Shown here piece by piece: positions 34,765 to 44,519 of a DNA stretch of 64,000 bases (positions are counted from its first letter, which is position 1; each line of letters opens with the position of its first letter). A model generated the notes under the pieces. The model did no database searches. It worked only from the letters and a program-made list of their open reading frames with translations, and was not told the DNA's origin. Source of the stretch: Rhodospirillaceae bacterium (GTDB lineage: Bacteria > Pseudomonadota > Alphaproteobacteria > Rhodospirillales > UBA2165); NCBI GenBank assembly GCA_947467145.1, contig CANIGJ010000017.1, positions 1 through 64,000 on the forward strand. Reading direction: 5' to 3'. The translations under genes and the position numbers were made by a program.

Positions 34765-36425
34765 TTGTCGAGTTGGGCCTGCGTGAAGCGGGCCAGCACG
34801 ACCAGAATCGCGGTCGAGGAAAAGATCGCGACCACGCTCAATGCCATGCCCATGCCGGGCGAACCCTGGGCGAACTGATTGAACACGAAGGTCGCCACAG
34901 TTTTCGTCCCCGACGGAGCCAACATGACCGAGGCGACGAGTTCACGCGACGCAATGGCGAAGACCAGCAGCGACGAGATCAGCAGGTTCGGCGCAATCAG
35001 CGGCAGAAGAATGCGCCACAAGGTCAGCCCCATGCCGGCGCCGCTGACGCGCGCCGCGGCATCCAGGTTGACGCCGATCTGGCGCAATGCCGCGCCGACG
35101 TAACGCACCGGATACGGCAGCAAGATGCAGATATAGGCGAGGATCAGGACGGCCGAGGTGTTATAGACCGGGAACGGCCACCAGCTGCGATTCCAAGCCA
35201 GGATCAGCCCAACCGCCAACACCATACCCGGCACGGCATTGGGCAGTACAGACAAGGCATCAACCAAACCACGCCCGCGCATTTCCGAGCGCACGGAAAT
35301 ATAAGACGCCAGCGACCCCAGCACACCAGCACCCAACGCCGCCGCCGCCGCCAGCCACAGGCTGGTCGTCAGCGCATCCATTGCACCGCCGCGATTGGCG
35401 AATATCGACTGATAATGCTGAAAGCCGAAGTTGCTCCACGTCAGCCCACCGGACAAGGTACGGCTAATCGACGTCAGGATGATGCTCAGCAGCGGCCCGC
35501 CGACGGCCAACAAGGTGACGGCCACGAACAACAAGACAGCCGGCAGCTTCCATTTGCCCAATTCCATCACGGCAACGCGCGTATGTTTGCCGGACACGAC
35601 GACATAGGAGCGCCGCTCGACCAGCCAGCGCTGCAGGAAAAATGCCGCCAGCGCCAGGATCATCAGGATGGCTGCCGTGAGTGCTGCGCCCGGCAGATCG
35701 ATCGGCCATTCGGCGAAGCGTTCTTCGATCCCGGTCACCAGCACGATGAGGCCGCTCTGGCGGCCCAAGGTCGCGGGCGTGCCGTATTCCTCGATCGTCA
35801 GTGCGAAGGCCAGCAGCAGGCTGCCGGCGATGGCCGGAATGGAAAGTGGCAAGGTGATGCGGAAGAACGCATAAAGCGCATTCGCGCCGCAGACGCGCCC
35901 GACATCGGCGAAGCGGGATCCGACGACCGCCAAGGTGCGCGACATGGCGAAATAAACGACGGGAAACAGATGCAGCACCATCACCGTGACGACGCCGGGG
36001 AATGAAAACAGGAACGGGCCGAGATTCACGCCAAACAATTGCGTCGTGAAACCGCCTGGCTGCAGTGCCATCACCCAGCCGAACGCGGCAACATAGGGCG
36101 GGATCATGAAGGGGATGAGAAACAGCACGTCCCACAATTTGGCGGCAGGCAGATCGGTCAGCCCGCGCAGGACGGCAAGCGGCGTGGCGACGATGAAACA
36201 GCCGAGCGCCACGCAAATGCCAAGGCCGAGCGTACTCAGGAGCATTTCCGGCAAGCGATGATCGGACAGCGCCCGCCCGAATTCGCCGAACGGTTCGCGA
36301 AACGATCCTTCGGCCATATACGGGAAAATGCTTTGGAGAAGGACGAACAGGATCGGCAGGGCGACAACGATTCCGAGCGCCGTCACCGACAGCCCGAGAA
36401 TCGCCGCTCCGCCCCGCGTTTCCAT
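34761..36425 (-). CDS. Fused double-domain ABC permease (Fe(III)/organic-anion type)
   Basis: A 554-residue permease made of two BPD_transp_1 domains in one chain, as in FbpB/AfuB-type iron permeases. About 12 hydrophobic segments are seen, with EAA-like loops in each half (the first near DVGRVCGANALYAFFRITLPL, the second near LDAAARVSGAGMGLTLWRILLPL). The ATG at 36425 is chosen because the longer frame would cover the end of the binding-protein gene and has no membrane character. It is the third gene of an ATPase-binding protein-permease unit. The likely substrate is Fe(III) or a small anion. Confidence 0.88.
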   Translation of the reverse strand: METRGGAAILGLSVTALGIVVALPILFVLLQSIFPYMAEGSFREPFGEFGRALSDHRLPEMLLSTLGLGICVALGCFIVATPLAVLRGLTDLPAAKLWDVLFLIPFMIPPYVAAFGWVMALQPGGFTTQLFGVNLGPFLFSFPGVVTVMVLHLFPVVYFAMSRTLAVVGSRFADVGRVCGANALYAFFRITLPLSIPAIAGSLLLAFALTIEEYGTPATLGRQSGLIVLVTGIEERFAEWPIDLPGAALTAAILMILALAAFFLQRWLVERRSYVVVSGKHTRVAVMELGKWKLPAVLLFVAVTLLAVGGPLLSIILTSISRTLSGGLTWSNFGFQHYQSIFANRGGAMDALTTSLWLAAAAALGAGVLGSLASYISVRSEMRGRGLVDALSVLPNAVPGMVLAVGLILAWNRSWWPFPVYNTSAVLILAYICILLPYPVRYVGAALRQIGVNLDAAARVSGAGMGLTLWRILLPLIAPNLLISSLLVFAIASRELVASVMLAPSGTKTVATFVFNQFAQGSPGMGMALSVVAIFSSTAILVVLARFTQAQLDN

Positions 36426-36456
36426 AGTTGCTACGAACGTTTTTCGGTTAACAGGA

Positions 36457-37446
36457 TTATTTGATATCCATGACTTTCTTGAACTGCGCAAGCGTCTCAG
36501 CACGCTTCTGCGCCGTTGCATTGGCGTCGGCGGGCAGTAGCTTGATCTCTTTCCAACCGGCGCGCTTGGCGGCAATGTCGGTGCGCGCAGGCAAGAGATA
36601 GACATCGGCGACGAGCTTCTGGCCTTCGTCCGACAGGACGTAATCGATGAACTGTTTCGCCTGCTCGACATTCTTCGAGGTCTTCATGATCATCATCGGG
36701 CGCGATTCCAGAACGGTGCCGGTCGCCGGATAGATCACTTCGATCGCCTCGCCCTTCGCCTTCGCGTCGATCGAGATGTAATCGACCGCGCCGAACACGG
36801 CGGACTTGGCGCCCTGCATGACCGGGTTGAGGGCGGCCGCATTGGCGCCGACGACGGCGGTGCCGTTGGCTTTCATCGTCTCGAAGTACTTCCAGCCGAG
36901 GTTCTGATTTGCGACGAGGCCGCTGACCAGGCCATAGGCCGAGCCTGACGCTGCCGGATCGGGCATGGTCACCTGGTCTTTATATTCCGGCTTTGCGAGA
37001 TCGGCCCAATCGGACGGCTTCGGCTTGCCGGTTTTGCTGTTCCACACGATGGCGAGTGCGGCGGCACCCTGCGCAACATAATTCGCCGTCTTCAGTTCGG
37101 CCGGCACGTTCTTCGCGTTCGCGGAGGTGTAGTCGAGCAATTGGCCCTTCGAGGCGAGATCGACGCCCGTATCCCACGATGCCGAGATCAGCACATCGAC
37201 CTGCGGATTGGCCGCTTCGGCGGCGATCTTCGCCATCACCTGACCGGTCGTGCCCTGGAACAGATTGACCTTCGCCTTGCTCTTCGCGGTGAAGCCCTTC
37301 GACAGGGCATCGGCCAGATCCTGCGGGCCGGCGGTATAGACCGTGACCGACTGCGCGGCCGCGATGCCCTGCCAGAACAGGACGCCGGCAACCGCCATCG
37401 CGGCGACAACGGCCACGTCGATCACATCACCAAGGTACTTCTTCAT
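36457..37446 (-). CDS. Periplasmic binding protein of the Fe(III)-type ABC system
   Basis: A 329-residue family 1 binding protein with a signal sequence (cleavage near IAAAQS, about residue 32). The mature start SVTVYTAGPQDLADALSKGF and the central SWADLAKPEYKDQVTMPDP are typical of the AfuA/FutA/PhnS-like group, whose ligands include Fe(III) and 2-aminoethylphosphonate. AGGAG lies 10 bases ahead. The ATG overlaps the stop of the ATPase gene (TAATG). A tyrosine-rich iron site was not clearly recognised, so the ligand remains open. Confidence 0.86.
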   Translation of the reverse strand: MKKYLGDVIDVAVVAAMAVAGVLFWQGIAAAQSVTVYTAGPQDLADALSKGFTAKSKAKVNLFQGTTGQVMAKIAAEAANPQVDVLISASWDTGVDLASKGQLLDYTSANAKNVPAELKTANYVAQGAAALAIVWNSKTGKPKPSDWADLAKPEYKDQVTMPDPAASGSAYGLVSGLVANQNLGWKYFETMKANGTAVVGANAAALNPVMQGAKSAVFGAVDYISIDAKAKGEAIEVIYPATGTVLESRPMMIMKTSKNVEQAKQFIDYVLSDEGQKLVADVYLLPARTDIAAKRAGWKEIKLLPADANATAQKRAETLAQFKKVMDIK

Positions 37447-38531
37447 TAAGCTAACTCCTCTTGGAAAACTCTTAGTCGGGCATGATCGAGGCCGGCCGAA
37501 ACTTGTTCGCCTGGCTGGATCGCCCGGTCGTGCCAGAAATGAATGATGGGCGCGGTATGCACCTCGCCCAGATAAGCCGCGATCTCGTAGCGATCGCCGC
37601 GAAATTGCGATGAAATGACGCTGAGACGAACCTCGGATTGATCGCCGCCAACCCGCAAGGCATTGCCCGGCAGCATCAGGGTCATCGGACCGGAATGTCC
37701 GTTGAGGATCGGCAATTTCAACGCCGTCGCCATGCCTTTGGGCTGGAACGCGCCATCGGCGGCGATACCCGGGATGAGATTGCCGGCGCGCAAGAAGCTC
37801 GCCATCCACAGGTCTTTCGGCTGCTGATAGAGATCGTGCGGCGCGCCCTGCTGCACAAGACGGCCTTCGCGCATCACCGCGATACGATCGGCCAAACCGA
37901 AGGCTTCGCCCTGATCGTGCGTCACATAAATAGCGGTGGCGCCCAGACTGTTGACCAGGGCCTTGATCTCGCGGCCCAGGCTTTCGCGCAGCGCCGCATC
38001 GAGATTCGACAGCGGCTCGTCGAACAGCAAAAGCCGCGGCTCATCCACCGTCGCACGCGCCAGGGCGACGCGCTGCTGCTGGCCACCCGACAGCTCGCCC
38101 GGAAACCGATGGCCGAGATGCCCCATCTCGACGCGGGCCAAGGCCCGTTCGATCATCTGAGCGTGGCGTTCCTTCGGTACGTTACGCGCGCGCAGCGGGA
38201 AGCCGACATTGTCGCGTACCCGCAGATGCGGCCAGAGCGCATAATCCTGGAACACCATGCCGATATTGCGGCGTTCGGCCGCAACGTTGGTGCGTTTGGC
38301 GGCATCGAAAATGGTCGTATCGTCGAACCGAATCGATCCAGTATCGGGCGTGACCAGCCCGGCGATCATGCGCAATACCGTGGTCTTGCCACCACTGGAC
38401 GGCCCCAGCAGAGCGACGAACTCGCCCGCCGCGACGCGCAGACTCACATCGTCGATGGCTTTGAAGGCCTTAAAACTCTTCGAAACACCGGAAATTTCCA
38501 AGGAATTGCCGTGGATCGCTTGCGAGGCCAT
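37446..38531 (-). CDS. ATPase of the Fe(III)-type ABC system
   Basis: A 361-residue ABC ATPase: Walker A GPSSGGKTT, signature [14 protein letters not shown], Walker B LLLFDEPLSNLDA, and a C-terminal TOBE domain from about residue 270. It is of the FbpC/PotA type. Note that the P-loop reads GPSSGGKTT where GPSGCGKTT is common, a tolerable change. It is the first gene of its unit, and its stop shares a base with the binding-protein start. It energises import by the fused permease downstream. Confidence 0.9.
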   Translation of the reverse strand: MASQAIHGNSLEISGVSKSFKAFKAIDDVSLRVAAGEFVALLGPSSGGKTTVLRMIAGLVTPDTGSIRFDDTTIFDAAKRTNVAAERRNIGMVFQDYALWPHLRVRDNVGFPLRARNVPKERHAQMIERALARVEMGHLGHRFPGELSGGQQQRVALARATVDEPRLLLFDEPLSNLDAALRESLGREIKALVNSLGATAIYVTHDQGEAFGLADRIAVMREGRLVQQGAPHDLYQQPKDLWMASFLRAGNLIPGIAADGAFQPKGMATALKLPILNGHSGPMTLMLPGNALRVGGDQSEVRLSVISSQFRGDRYEIAAYLGEVHTAPIIHFWHDRAIQPGEQVSAGLDHARLRVFQEELA

Positions 38532-38769
38532 ACGCCCAATATCCCCTGACTTGCCCGCCCTTGTATGGACGTACTGTTACAATTTTTTGACAGGCGGATA
38601 TTGGCCCGGCCGCAGCCGCTCGGTCGAGCAAAGTCGTTCCAAAAGGAGGAATTCCGGCAGATTTCCGCTGATTCGCCATGGCGGAAATATCGCCTGAGGC
38701 TGGCTTGCCCGGACCACCTTCGTTAATAAGGGGCGATAGGTTGATTCATTTCACATAGGGAGATTTTGA

Positions 38770-40311
38770 ATGCGTACCCGCATGTTGACCACCGCCCTGC
38801 TGACCGGCCTTACGGCCAGTGTCGCAGCGCTGCCGGCCATGGCCCAGAAAAAGGCCGACACCATCCGGTACGCGACGAGCGAGGCCATCAAATCGGTCGA
38901 TCCCTATTTCTTCACGCTGTTCGAGGCCGCCCCGATCTATCGTATGGTCTATGAGACCCTGATCCGCCATGACGACCGGGCGGGCAAGTTCGTCCCCCAT
39001 CTGGCCAAATCGTGGAAAGTGGTCGAGCCCGGCGTCTATGAGTTCGACCTGCGCGAGGACGTGACCTTCCATAACGGCGCCAAACTCGATGCCGACGATG
39101 TCGTCTACATCATGAACTGGACCATCGATCCGAAGGTCCGCATCCACAACAAGAACCGCTACACCTGGGTGAAGTCGGTCGAGAAGCTTGGCCCCTACAA
39201 GGTCCGCATCACGGCAGCGAAGGCCTCGCCGGCCGATCTGCTGCAGATCTCGCTCAACACCTACACTTACGATTCCGAAACGCATAAGGCGCTGAAGGAT
39301 CCCGAGGATTACGGCCGCAACCCGGTCGGCACCGGCCCGTACAAGATCACCAAGGTCGATCCGAACACGGCCGTCACCGCGCTGCGCTTCGACGGCTACA
39401 AGAGCGACGTCACACGCCCCGCGCCGCGCGTGGCCCGTCTCGACGGCGTCTTCATCCCCGATCAAAGCGTGCAGATCGCCCAGCTTATCACCGGCGGCAT
39501 CGAAATCATGCGCGATCCCTCGCCCGACCAGATGAGCGAGCTTGGCAAACACCCCGAGCTGCAGGTCTCCACGGTCGAAAGCCTCAACCTGATCTATCTG
39601 CAATACGACGTCGCCAATCGTGCCGGCAACAAGGCCATGACCGACGTGCGCGTCCGTCAGGCCCTGAGTGCCGCAATCAATCGCGACGAACTGGTCAAGC
39701 ATGTGGCCGCCGGCGGGCATTCGGCCCGCGTGCTGCAATCCATGTGCTTCGAGGTCATGATCGGCTGCGAGCTCAAAGCCAACCCGCCGCCGGCCTTTGA
39801 TCCGGCCAAGGCGAAGAAGCTGCTGGCCGAAGCCGGCTATGCGACTGGGTTGGAGGTCGAGCTCGTCTCGCGTCAGCCGTCCAAGGACGCCGCCGTCGCC
39901 ATCGCCGGTTACTGGAATGCCGTCGGCGTGAAGACCTCGGTTCAGCTCATGACCGTCTCGACCCTCGACAAGGCGCGCTCGGAAGGCAAGCTGCAGGCCT
40001 ATATCGGCGAGCGGCCGTGGACCAGCCTGCCCGATGCGTCCTATCCCATGACCGTGTTCTTCGAGACGCCGGCGCGTGACTATTGGCGCGACGCGGCGAT
40101 GAAGGAAGCCGGCAACAAGGGTGCGGAGACCTTCGACGAAGAAGCCCGCAAGAAGATCTATCAGGGCATCTTCTCGCGCATCAACGAAGAAGCGTTCATG
40201 CTGCCGGTCCATTCCCTGCCGAACGTCTTCATCCACAACAAGGATGTGAAGATCTATCCGAACGCGATGACCGATTATGACCAGTCCATCGCCGATTTCG
40301 GCTGGAAATAG
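38770..40311 (+). CDS. Family 5 (peptide/nickel-type) ABC binding protein
   Basis: A 513-residue SBP_bac_5 protein with a signal peptide cleaved near AMAQ (residue 25). Typical segments are LAKSWKVVEPGVYEFDLREDVTFHNGA, the NPVGTGPYKIT hinge motif and VRQALSAAINRDELV. It binds a peptide or other small organic ligand in the periplasm. No permease or ATPase gene of this class lies nearby, so it is an orphan binder or works with a distant transporter. A strong terminator follows it. A paralog lies on the other strand beyond the amidohydrolase. Confidence 0.9.
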   Translation: MRTRMLTTALLTGLTASVAALPAMAQKKADTIRYATSEAIKSVDPYFFTLFEAAPIYRMVYETLIRHDDRAGKFVPHLAKSWKVVEPGVYEFDLREDVTFHNGAKLDADDVVYIMNWTIDPKVRIHNKNRYTWVKSVEKLGPYKVRITAAKASPADLLQISLNTYTYDSETHKALKDPEDYGRNPVGTGPYKITKVDPNTAVTALRFDGYKSDVTRPAPRVARLDGVFIPDQSVQIAQLITGGIEIMRDPSPDQMSELGKHPELQVSTVESLNLIYLQYDVANRAGNKAMTDVRVRQALSAAINRDELVKHVAAGGHSARVLQSMCFEVMIGCELKANPPPAFDPAKAKKLLAEAGYATGLEVELVSRQPSKDAAVAIAGYWNAVGVKTSVQLMTVSTLDKARSEGKLQAYIGERPWTSLPDASYPMTVFFETPARDYWRDAAMKEAGNKGAETFDEEARKKIYQGIFSRINEEAFMLPVHSLPNVFIHNKDVKIYPNAMTDYDQSIADFGWK

Positions 40312-40329
40312 ATTTTGAGTTTGCCGAAG

Positions 40330-40361
40330 CGGCCCGCCGGGAGACCGGCGGGCCGTTTTTT
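40330..40361 (+). terminator. Rho-independent terminator
   Basis: A perfect 11-bp GC stem (CGGCCCGCCGG at 40330-40340 with its complement at 40345-40355) closed by a GAGA loop is followed by six Ts. It lies 18 bases after the binding-protein stop and reaches the stop codon of the convergent amidohydrolase. Confidence 0.95.
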
Positions 40362-41373
40362 ATGCCTTCAGTTTCAAGAGGCGTTGCGCGTTCTTGAAAT
40401 AGATCAGGTCTTTCACGTCCTGCGGCAGCTTGAGGTCTTCGACCGACCGGATGCCCTCGCGGATGAACATCGGCCCGCCTTCGGGGTCGAAGGGACAATC
40501 GCTGGCGAACACCACATGTTCGGGGCCGAAGAAATCGAGCCCGCAGCGCAGCGCCGAGGCCGAACCGCCCAGCACGGTATCGCCGTAGAACATCTTGAAA
40601 TAGTCGATCAGCGGCTTCGACATGCGCTTCAGCACATCGCCGTAATCGTCGCCGGCCGAGCGCGAGCCTAACTGCGCCCACAAGGTTTCCGCGCGGCCCG
40701 CAAAGAACGGCAACATGCCGCCGCAATGATGCGTGACGAGGCGCATGTTGGGCAGTTTCTCGAAGAAGCCCGAGAATACCATGCGCGCCATGGCAACGGA
40801 CGTCTCATAAGGCCAGCCCAGCACCTGCCAGACCTCGAACTTCGACTGATCTTCCGACTTGTAATCGGCGAACGAGATGGGCCGGACGGGATGCATGAAG
40901 ATCGGCAGATCGTGATGCTTGGTGACGCGCTCGAACACCGGGAAGAATTCCGGCTCATCCAGCGGCCGCCCGGCGACGTTCGAACAGATCTGGATGCCCT
41001 TGGCGCCCAGCTTGGTGATGGCGCGGTCCATCTCGGCGATGGCGGCGTCCGGATTGTTCATCGGCACGGAGGCGACAAAGCACGGGAACTTGTCCGGATA
41101 TTTGCGCACGATCTCGTACATCTCATCATTGGCGAGACGCGCGGCATCGGGTGACTTGTCCGGCCCGAACAACACTTCGGGCGGCGGGACGGCCAGGGTC
41201 AGAACCTGCTGCAGATCCGGCCACTGCTTGTTCAGCATCTCGACGCGCGCCTCGATATCCCACAATACGCGGATACCAGTCATGCGCTTCACGATGCCCT
41301 GGTCCTTCGAATTCTCCCGCAGGAGATCGAGGTAGCCTGGGGTCATCACATGATTATAGATGTCGATCTTCAT
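40360..41373 (-). CDS. Amidohydrolase 2 family protein
   Basis: A 337-residue TIM-barrel protein of the amidohydrolase 2 group, which includes ACMSD-type decarboxylases. Later metal motifs look right: IFMHPVRP, VTHHCGGMLPFF and FASDCPFDPEGG (metal Asp). The N-terminal HxH motif is altered: KIDIYNHVMTPGY keeps one His (residue 8) where two are usual. It may therefore bind metal differently. The ATG at 41373 matches the family start; the longer frame overlaps the next gene. It lies 22 bases downstream of a family 5 binding protein on the same strand. Confidence 0.87.
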   Translation of the reverse strand: MKIDIYNHVMTPGYLDLLRENSKDQGIVKRMTGIRVLWDIEARVEMLNKQWPDLQQVLTLAVPPPEVLFGPDKSPDAARLANDEMYEIVRKYPDKFPCFVASVPMNNPDAAIAEMDRAITKLGAKGIQICSNVAGRPLDEPEFFPVFERVTKHHDLPIFMHPVRPISFADYKSEDQSKFEVWQVLGWPYETSVAMARMVFSGFFEKLPNMRLVTHHCGGMLPFFAGRAETLWAQLGSRSAGDDYGDVLKRMSKPLIDYFKMFYGDTVLGGSASALRCGLDFFGPEHVVFASDCPFDPEGGPMFIREGIRSVEDLKLPQDVKDLIYFKNAQRLLKLKA

Positions 41374-41395
41374 CGGCTCGTCCCTGTCTTTTGTG

Positions 41396-42940
41396 TCATT
41401 TCCACCTGAAATCCTGCATGTCCGCACCATACGGATTGAACGAGCTTGGATTGAGCACAACCTCGCTTGTATGCACGAAGGTCTGCGGCGTCTGCACCAA
41501 CGGCACCACATAGGTCTGCTCGGTCATGCGATCGAATAGGCGCGCGACCTGCGCGCGGCGTTCCTTATCGTCGAGGATGGAATTCACCTCGCCGCCGAGC
41601 TTGGCCAGCAGGTCGTCGCCGAAATAATCGTCGCTATCGCCGGGTGGCGACGCGAACAGGCGCACGGTGCCTTGTGGGTCCGGCAAACCGCCCTGCGACC
41701 AACCGCCGACCAGAAGCTGGATCTTGCCTTCCTGGACCTTCTTGCGCGCGGTGGCGAGCGTGCGGATATCGACGTTGGTACGAATGCCGATCTGGCGCAA
41801 TTGCCCGGCGACCGCCTTGCCGAATTCGGCCGTGCTGCCGGCATAGGTGGTGACTTCCAGATCGAAGCCATTGGCATAACCCGCCTCGGCCAGCAGCTTC
41901 TTGGCGGCGGCCGGATCGTAGCCCACCTGCTCGGCGGTGAAGCCGCAGCCTTGCTGCGATTTGAAACATAATCCACCGAGTTGCGGCGCGGCCGTATCCG
42001 CACCCGCCAGGGTCATCAGTTCCTTGCGGTTGATGCCCATCACAATGGCCTTGCGCACGCGGATATCCTTCAGCGCCTCGACGCCAGAGCGCCCCTTCGC
42101 ATCGAACAACGCGTAGGTATAGTTGAGGCCGAAGACGCCAGTGATCGCTCCCTTCAGCTGGACAGCGATTTCCTTGGCCTGTTCGCGATCGATGCCCCGC
42201 GCGTAATCGATATTGCCGACCAGCATCTGCGCCTGCTGCGTCGCCAGATCGGGCGCCGGGATGATCGACCAGTTCTTGATGTTCGACTTCACCTTGTAAT
42301 CGCCGCCATGGGCGAAGCTATCGACGCGCTGCGCCTGGATACCTTTGTTTTTGTCGACCAGGGTCAGGCGATAATGCCCGGTCCCGACCGGGGCGCGGCC
42401 GAAGTCCGCCTTGTCGGCCAGCTTGGCATGCACATGCTCGGGATAGACGAGCAGCGAATAGGCTGCGCGCACGAGTGCCGGCGCGAACGGCTCCTTCGCC
42501 GTAATGCGTATCTTGTCGGCCGCCAGCTTCTCAATGCTCTGGATCCAGTTGAAATCCGTTGGATTGCGGTATTTCGATTTCGGATCGATCAGCCAATTCA
42601 CCGTGTAGACCACATCGTCGGCAGTGAAAGCCTGGCCATCGTGCCATTTGACGTCGTCGCGCAGATCGAATTCGTAAATCAGCGGCGACGGTTGGCGCCA
42701 CGCCTTGGCAAGCAACGGCTTGAAGACACTCTGGCGCTCATCGAAGAACACCAGACCATCGAAGATCGTACGCGTCAGCAGCGCGTTTTCCGGCCCGGGC
42801 TCCAGATAAAGATCGATGGTCTCAATGGGATTCTGGAACGCCGTACGCAGCGTATCCTTGGCTTTCTGCGCCGACGCGGGGCCAGCCAGCACAATGGCCA
42901 CCCCAAGCCCGATCGCGCTCAGCAGCGCCCGTCCCAACAT
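41396..42940 (-). CDS. Family 5 ABC binding protein (second paralog)
   Basis: A 514-residue SBP_bac_5 protein. The signal peptide ends near PASAQ (residue 25) and GGGAGG precedes the ATG; an earlier ATG 63 bases upstream would extend past a normal signal. It shares the layout of the paralog at 38.8 kb (EFDLRDDVKWHDGQ, PVGTGHYRLT, IRVRKAIVMGINRKEL) but is clearly diverged. It is the first gene of a unit with the amidohydrolase, suggesting that the ligand it binds is the compound, or precursor, that the enzyme acts on. No transport partner is nearby. Confidence 0.9.
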   Translation of the reverse strand: MLGRALLSAIGLGVAIVLAGPASAQKAKDTLRTAFQNPIETIDLYLEPGPENALLTRTIFDGLVFFDERQSVFKPLLAKAWRQPSPLIYEFDLRDDVKWHDGQAFTADDVVYTVNWLIDPKSKYRNPTDFNWIQSIEKLAADKIRITAKEPFAPALVRAAYSLLVYPEHVHAKLADKADFGRAPVGTGHYRLTLVDKNKGIQAQRVDSFAHGGDYKVKSNIKNWSIIPAPDLATQQAQMLVGNIDYARGIDREQAKEIAVQLKGAITGVFGLNYTYALFDAKGRSGVEALKDIRVRKAIVMGINRKELMTLAGADTAAPQLGGLCFKSQQGCGFTAEQVGYDPAAAKKLLAEAGYANGFDLEVTTYAGSTAEFGKAVAGQLRQIGIRTNVDIRTLATARKKVQEGKIQLLVGGWSQGGLPDPQGTVRLFASPPGDSDDYFGDDLLAKLGGEVNSILDDKERRAQVARLFDRMTEQTYVVPLVQTPQTFVHTSEVVLNPSSFNPYGADMQDFRWK

Positions 42941-43012
42941 CGCAGCCTCCCAGCTTATTGTTGGGATAAGCCTGAGGGGGCTGGGTTCACATGTCAAATG
43001 CAAGAGGGGCGG

Positions 43013-43092
<80 letters not shown>

Positions 43093-43163
43093 CCCGACGA
43101 TTTCCGCGCGGGTTTTCTAGGCGTTTTGGGACCCTGCGGCAATGGGCTTGGCCAGAACTCAAG

Positions 43164-43478
43164 CTAACCCGCGCATTTGATGCATTCGGCGGCATAGGGC
43201 ACGGCATCCAAGCGCGCATCTGAGATGTCCTCGCCGCAAACAACGCAGACGCCGTAAGTGCCGAGATCGATCCGGATCAGGGCCGATTTGATTTGTCCGA
43301 TTTCGTCGAGCGCCACCTTGCCGAGCCCTTCGAGGATCTCCTCGCCCTCGATCTCGACGGCGCGTTCCTCAAAATCGGGATTGCCCGGCTCGTGCAGTTC
43401 CACATCGATGGCCCGCGCCTCGATGGACAAAACGCTCAGACGTTTCTCAAGCTGCCGTTTCATGGCGTCGATATTCAT
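43164..43478 (-). CDS. DksA/TraR-family zinc-finger protein
   Basis: A 104-residue DksA/TraR-type protein: an N-terminal coiled-coil region (about 1-70) followed by a C4 zinc finger with Cys78/Cys81 (CVVCGEDI) and Cys99/Cys102 (CIKC). It is shorter than classic DksA, nearer the small TraR-like group that binds the RNA polymerase secondary channel. All four cysteines are present, so it is the zinc-containing form. GGAGAG precedes the ATG at 43478; the longer frame overlaps the glutaminase gene. It may adjust transcription under stress. Confidence 0.88.
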   Translation of the reverse strand: MNIDAMKRQLEKRLSVLSIEARAIDVELHEPGNPDFEERAVEIEGEEILEGLGKVALDEIGQIKSALIRIDLGTYGVCVVCGEDISDARLDAVPYAAECIKCAG

Positions 43479-43558
43479 CGGTCTCTCCGGATGACAGAAA
43501 GAACAGTACGAACGCACATGATTGAATGTAGGTCGATCGGACCCTTGCCGCAAATGGC

Positions 43559-44515
43559 CTAGTCGAAAATCGAACAGCCCGCCGCCGCCGCGAGCTTCTC
43601 CAAAGCGATCGTACCCGCCACGGAATTGCCCTGCGCGCTGAGCGCCGGCGACCACACGGCGATGGACATGCGCCCCGGCACAATGGCCGCGATGCCGCCG
43701 CCGACGCCGCTTTTGGCCGGCAGGCCGACGCGGAAGGCAAAATCGCCCGATGCATCGTAATGCCCGCAGGTCAACATGATCGCCTTGATGCGGCGCGCGC
43801 GCTGTTCCGATACGACGCGTTGGCCGCTTTGCGGATCGATGCCGGCATTGGCGAGATAGAGCATGGCGCGCGACAGATCGGCGCAGCTCATGGCAATCGA
43901 ACATTGCGCGAAATAGGTATCGAGCACGTCGGCGACCGGGCTTTTGATATTGCCGAACGCCTTCATCAGATTGGCGAGCGCGGCATTGCGATAGCCCCAC
44001 GCCTTCTCAGATTGCGCCACCACATCGTCGATGCGGATCGTCGGATTGGCGGCGCGCACGCGGATGAAATCGGCAATCGCCTTGATCGGCGGGCTGACCG
44101 CCGCGGCCGCAACGATGGCGTCCGTCACCACAAGTGCCCCCGCATTGATCAGCGGATTGCGGGGTATCCCCTTTTCATATTCGAGCTGCACCAGCGAATT
44201 GAACGGCGTACCCGACGGCTCGCGCCCGACCCTACTCCACAATTCGTCGCCGACGAGTTCGAGGGCGAGCGTAAGCGTGAATACCTTGCTGATGCTCTGC
44301 AGCGAAAAGGGTTCGAGCGCATCGCGGGCGCAAAATTGTCGGCCGTCGACCATGGTGACGGCGATGCCGAACTTATTGGGATCGATGGCGGCAAGCGCCG
44401 GAATATAATCCGCGACCTTGCCGAGGTTCTGGCCTTTGGCGAAGTCCTGGCGCGCTTCGTCAGCGATACGGTGTAGAAGTGCGCCCAACTCCGCATCGTC
44501 GAAGGGCTGCGCCAC
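43559..44515 (-). CDS. glsA: Glutaminase
   Basis: A 318-residue serine-dependent glutaminase of the beta-lactamase-like fold, which hydrolyses glutamine to glutamate and ammonia. The nucleophile motif SISK is at residues 74-77, with INAGALVVTDAI and GGGIAAIVPG typical of GlsA. The GTG at 44515 is chosen since it lies four bases after the stop of the Anbu gene, with AAGG just ahead; the longer frame runs into that gene. The close packing shows it is co-transcribed with the Anbu cluster, a link I have no known explanation for. Confidence 0.9.
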   Translation of the reverse strand: MAQPFDDAELGALLHRIADEARQDFAKGQNLGKVADYIPALAAIDPNKFGIAVTMVDGRQFCARDALEPFSLQSISKVFTLTLALELVGDELWSRVGREPSGTPFNSLVQLEYEKGIPRNPLINAGALVVTDAIVAAAAVSPPIKAIADFIRVRAANPTIRIDDVVAQSEKAWGYRNAALANLMKAFGNIKSPVADVLDTYFAQCSIAMSCADLSRAMLYLANAGIDPQSGQRVVSEQRARRIKAIMLTCGHYDASGDFAFRVGLPAKSGVGGGIAAIVPGRMSIAVWSPALSAQGNSVAGTIALEKLAAAAGCSIFD

Positions 44516-44519
44516 AACC

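Noticed and set aside
34599..36005. 468-codon open frame on the plus strand
   Set aside because: It lies opposite the fused permease gene, is rich in Arg, Gln and His with no domain, and is the complement of a GC-rich membrane-protein frame.
38746..40236. 496-codon minus-strand frame opposite the family 5 binding protein
   Set aside because: The plus-strand gene has a signal peptide, family motifs and a terminator; the opposite frame has none.
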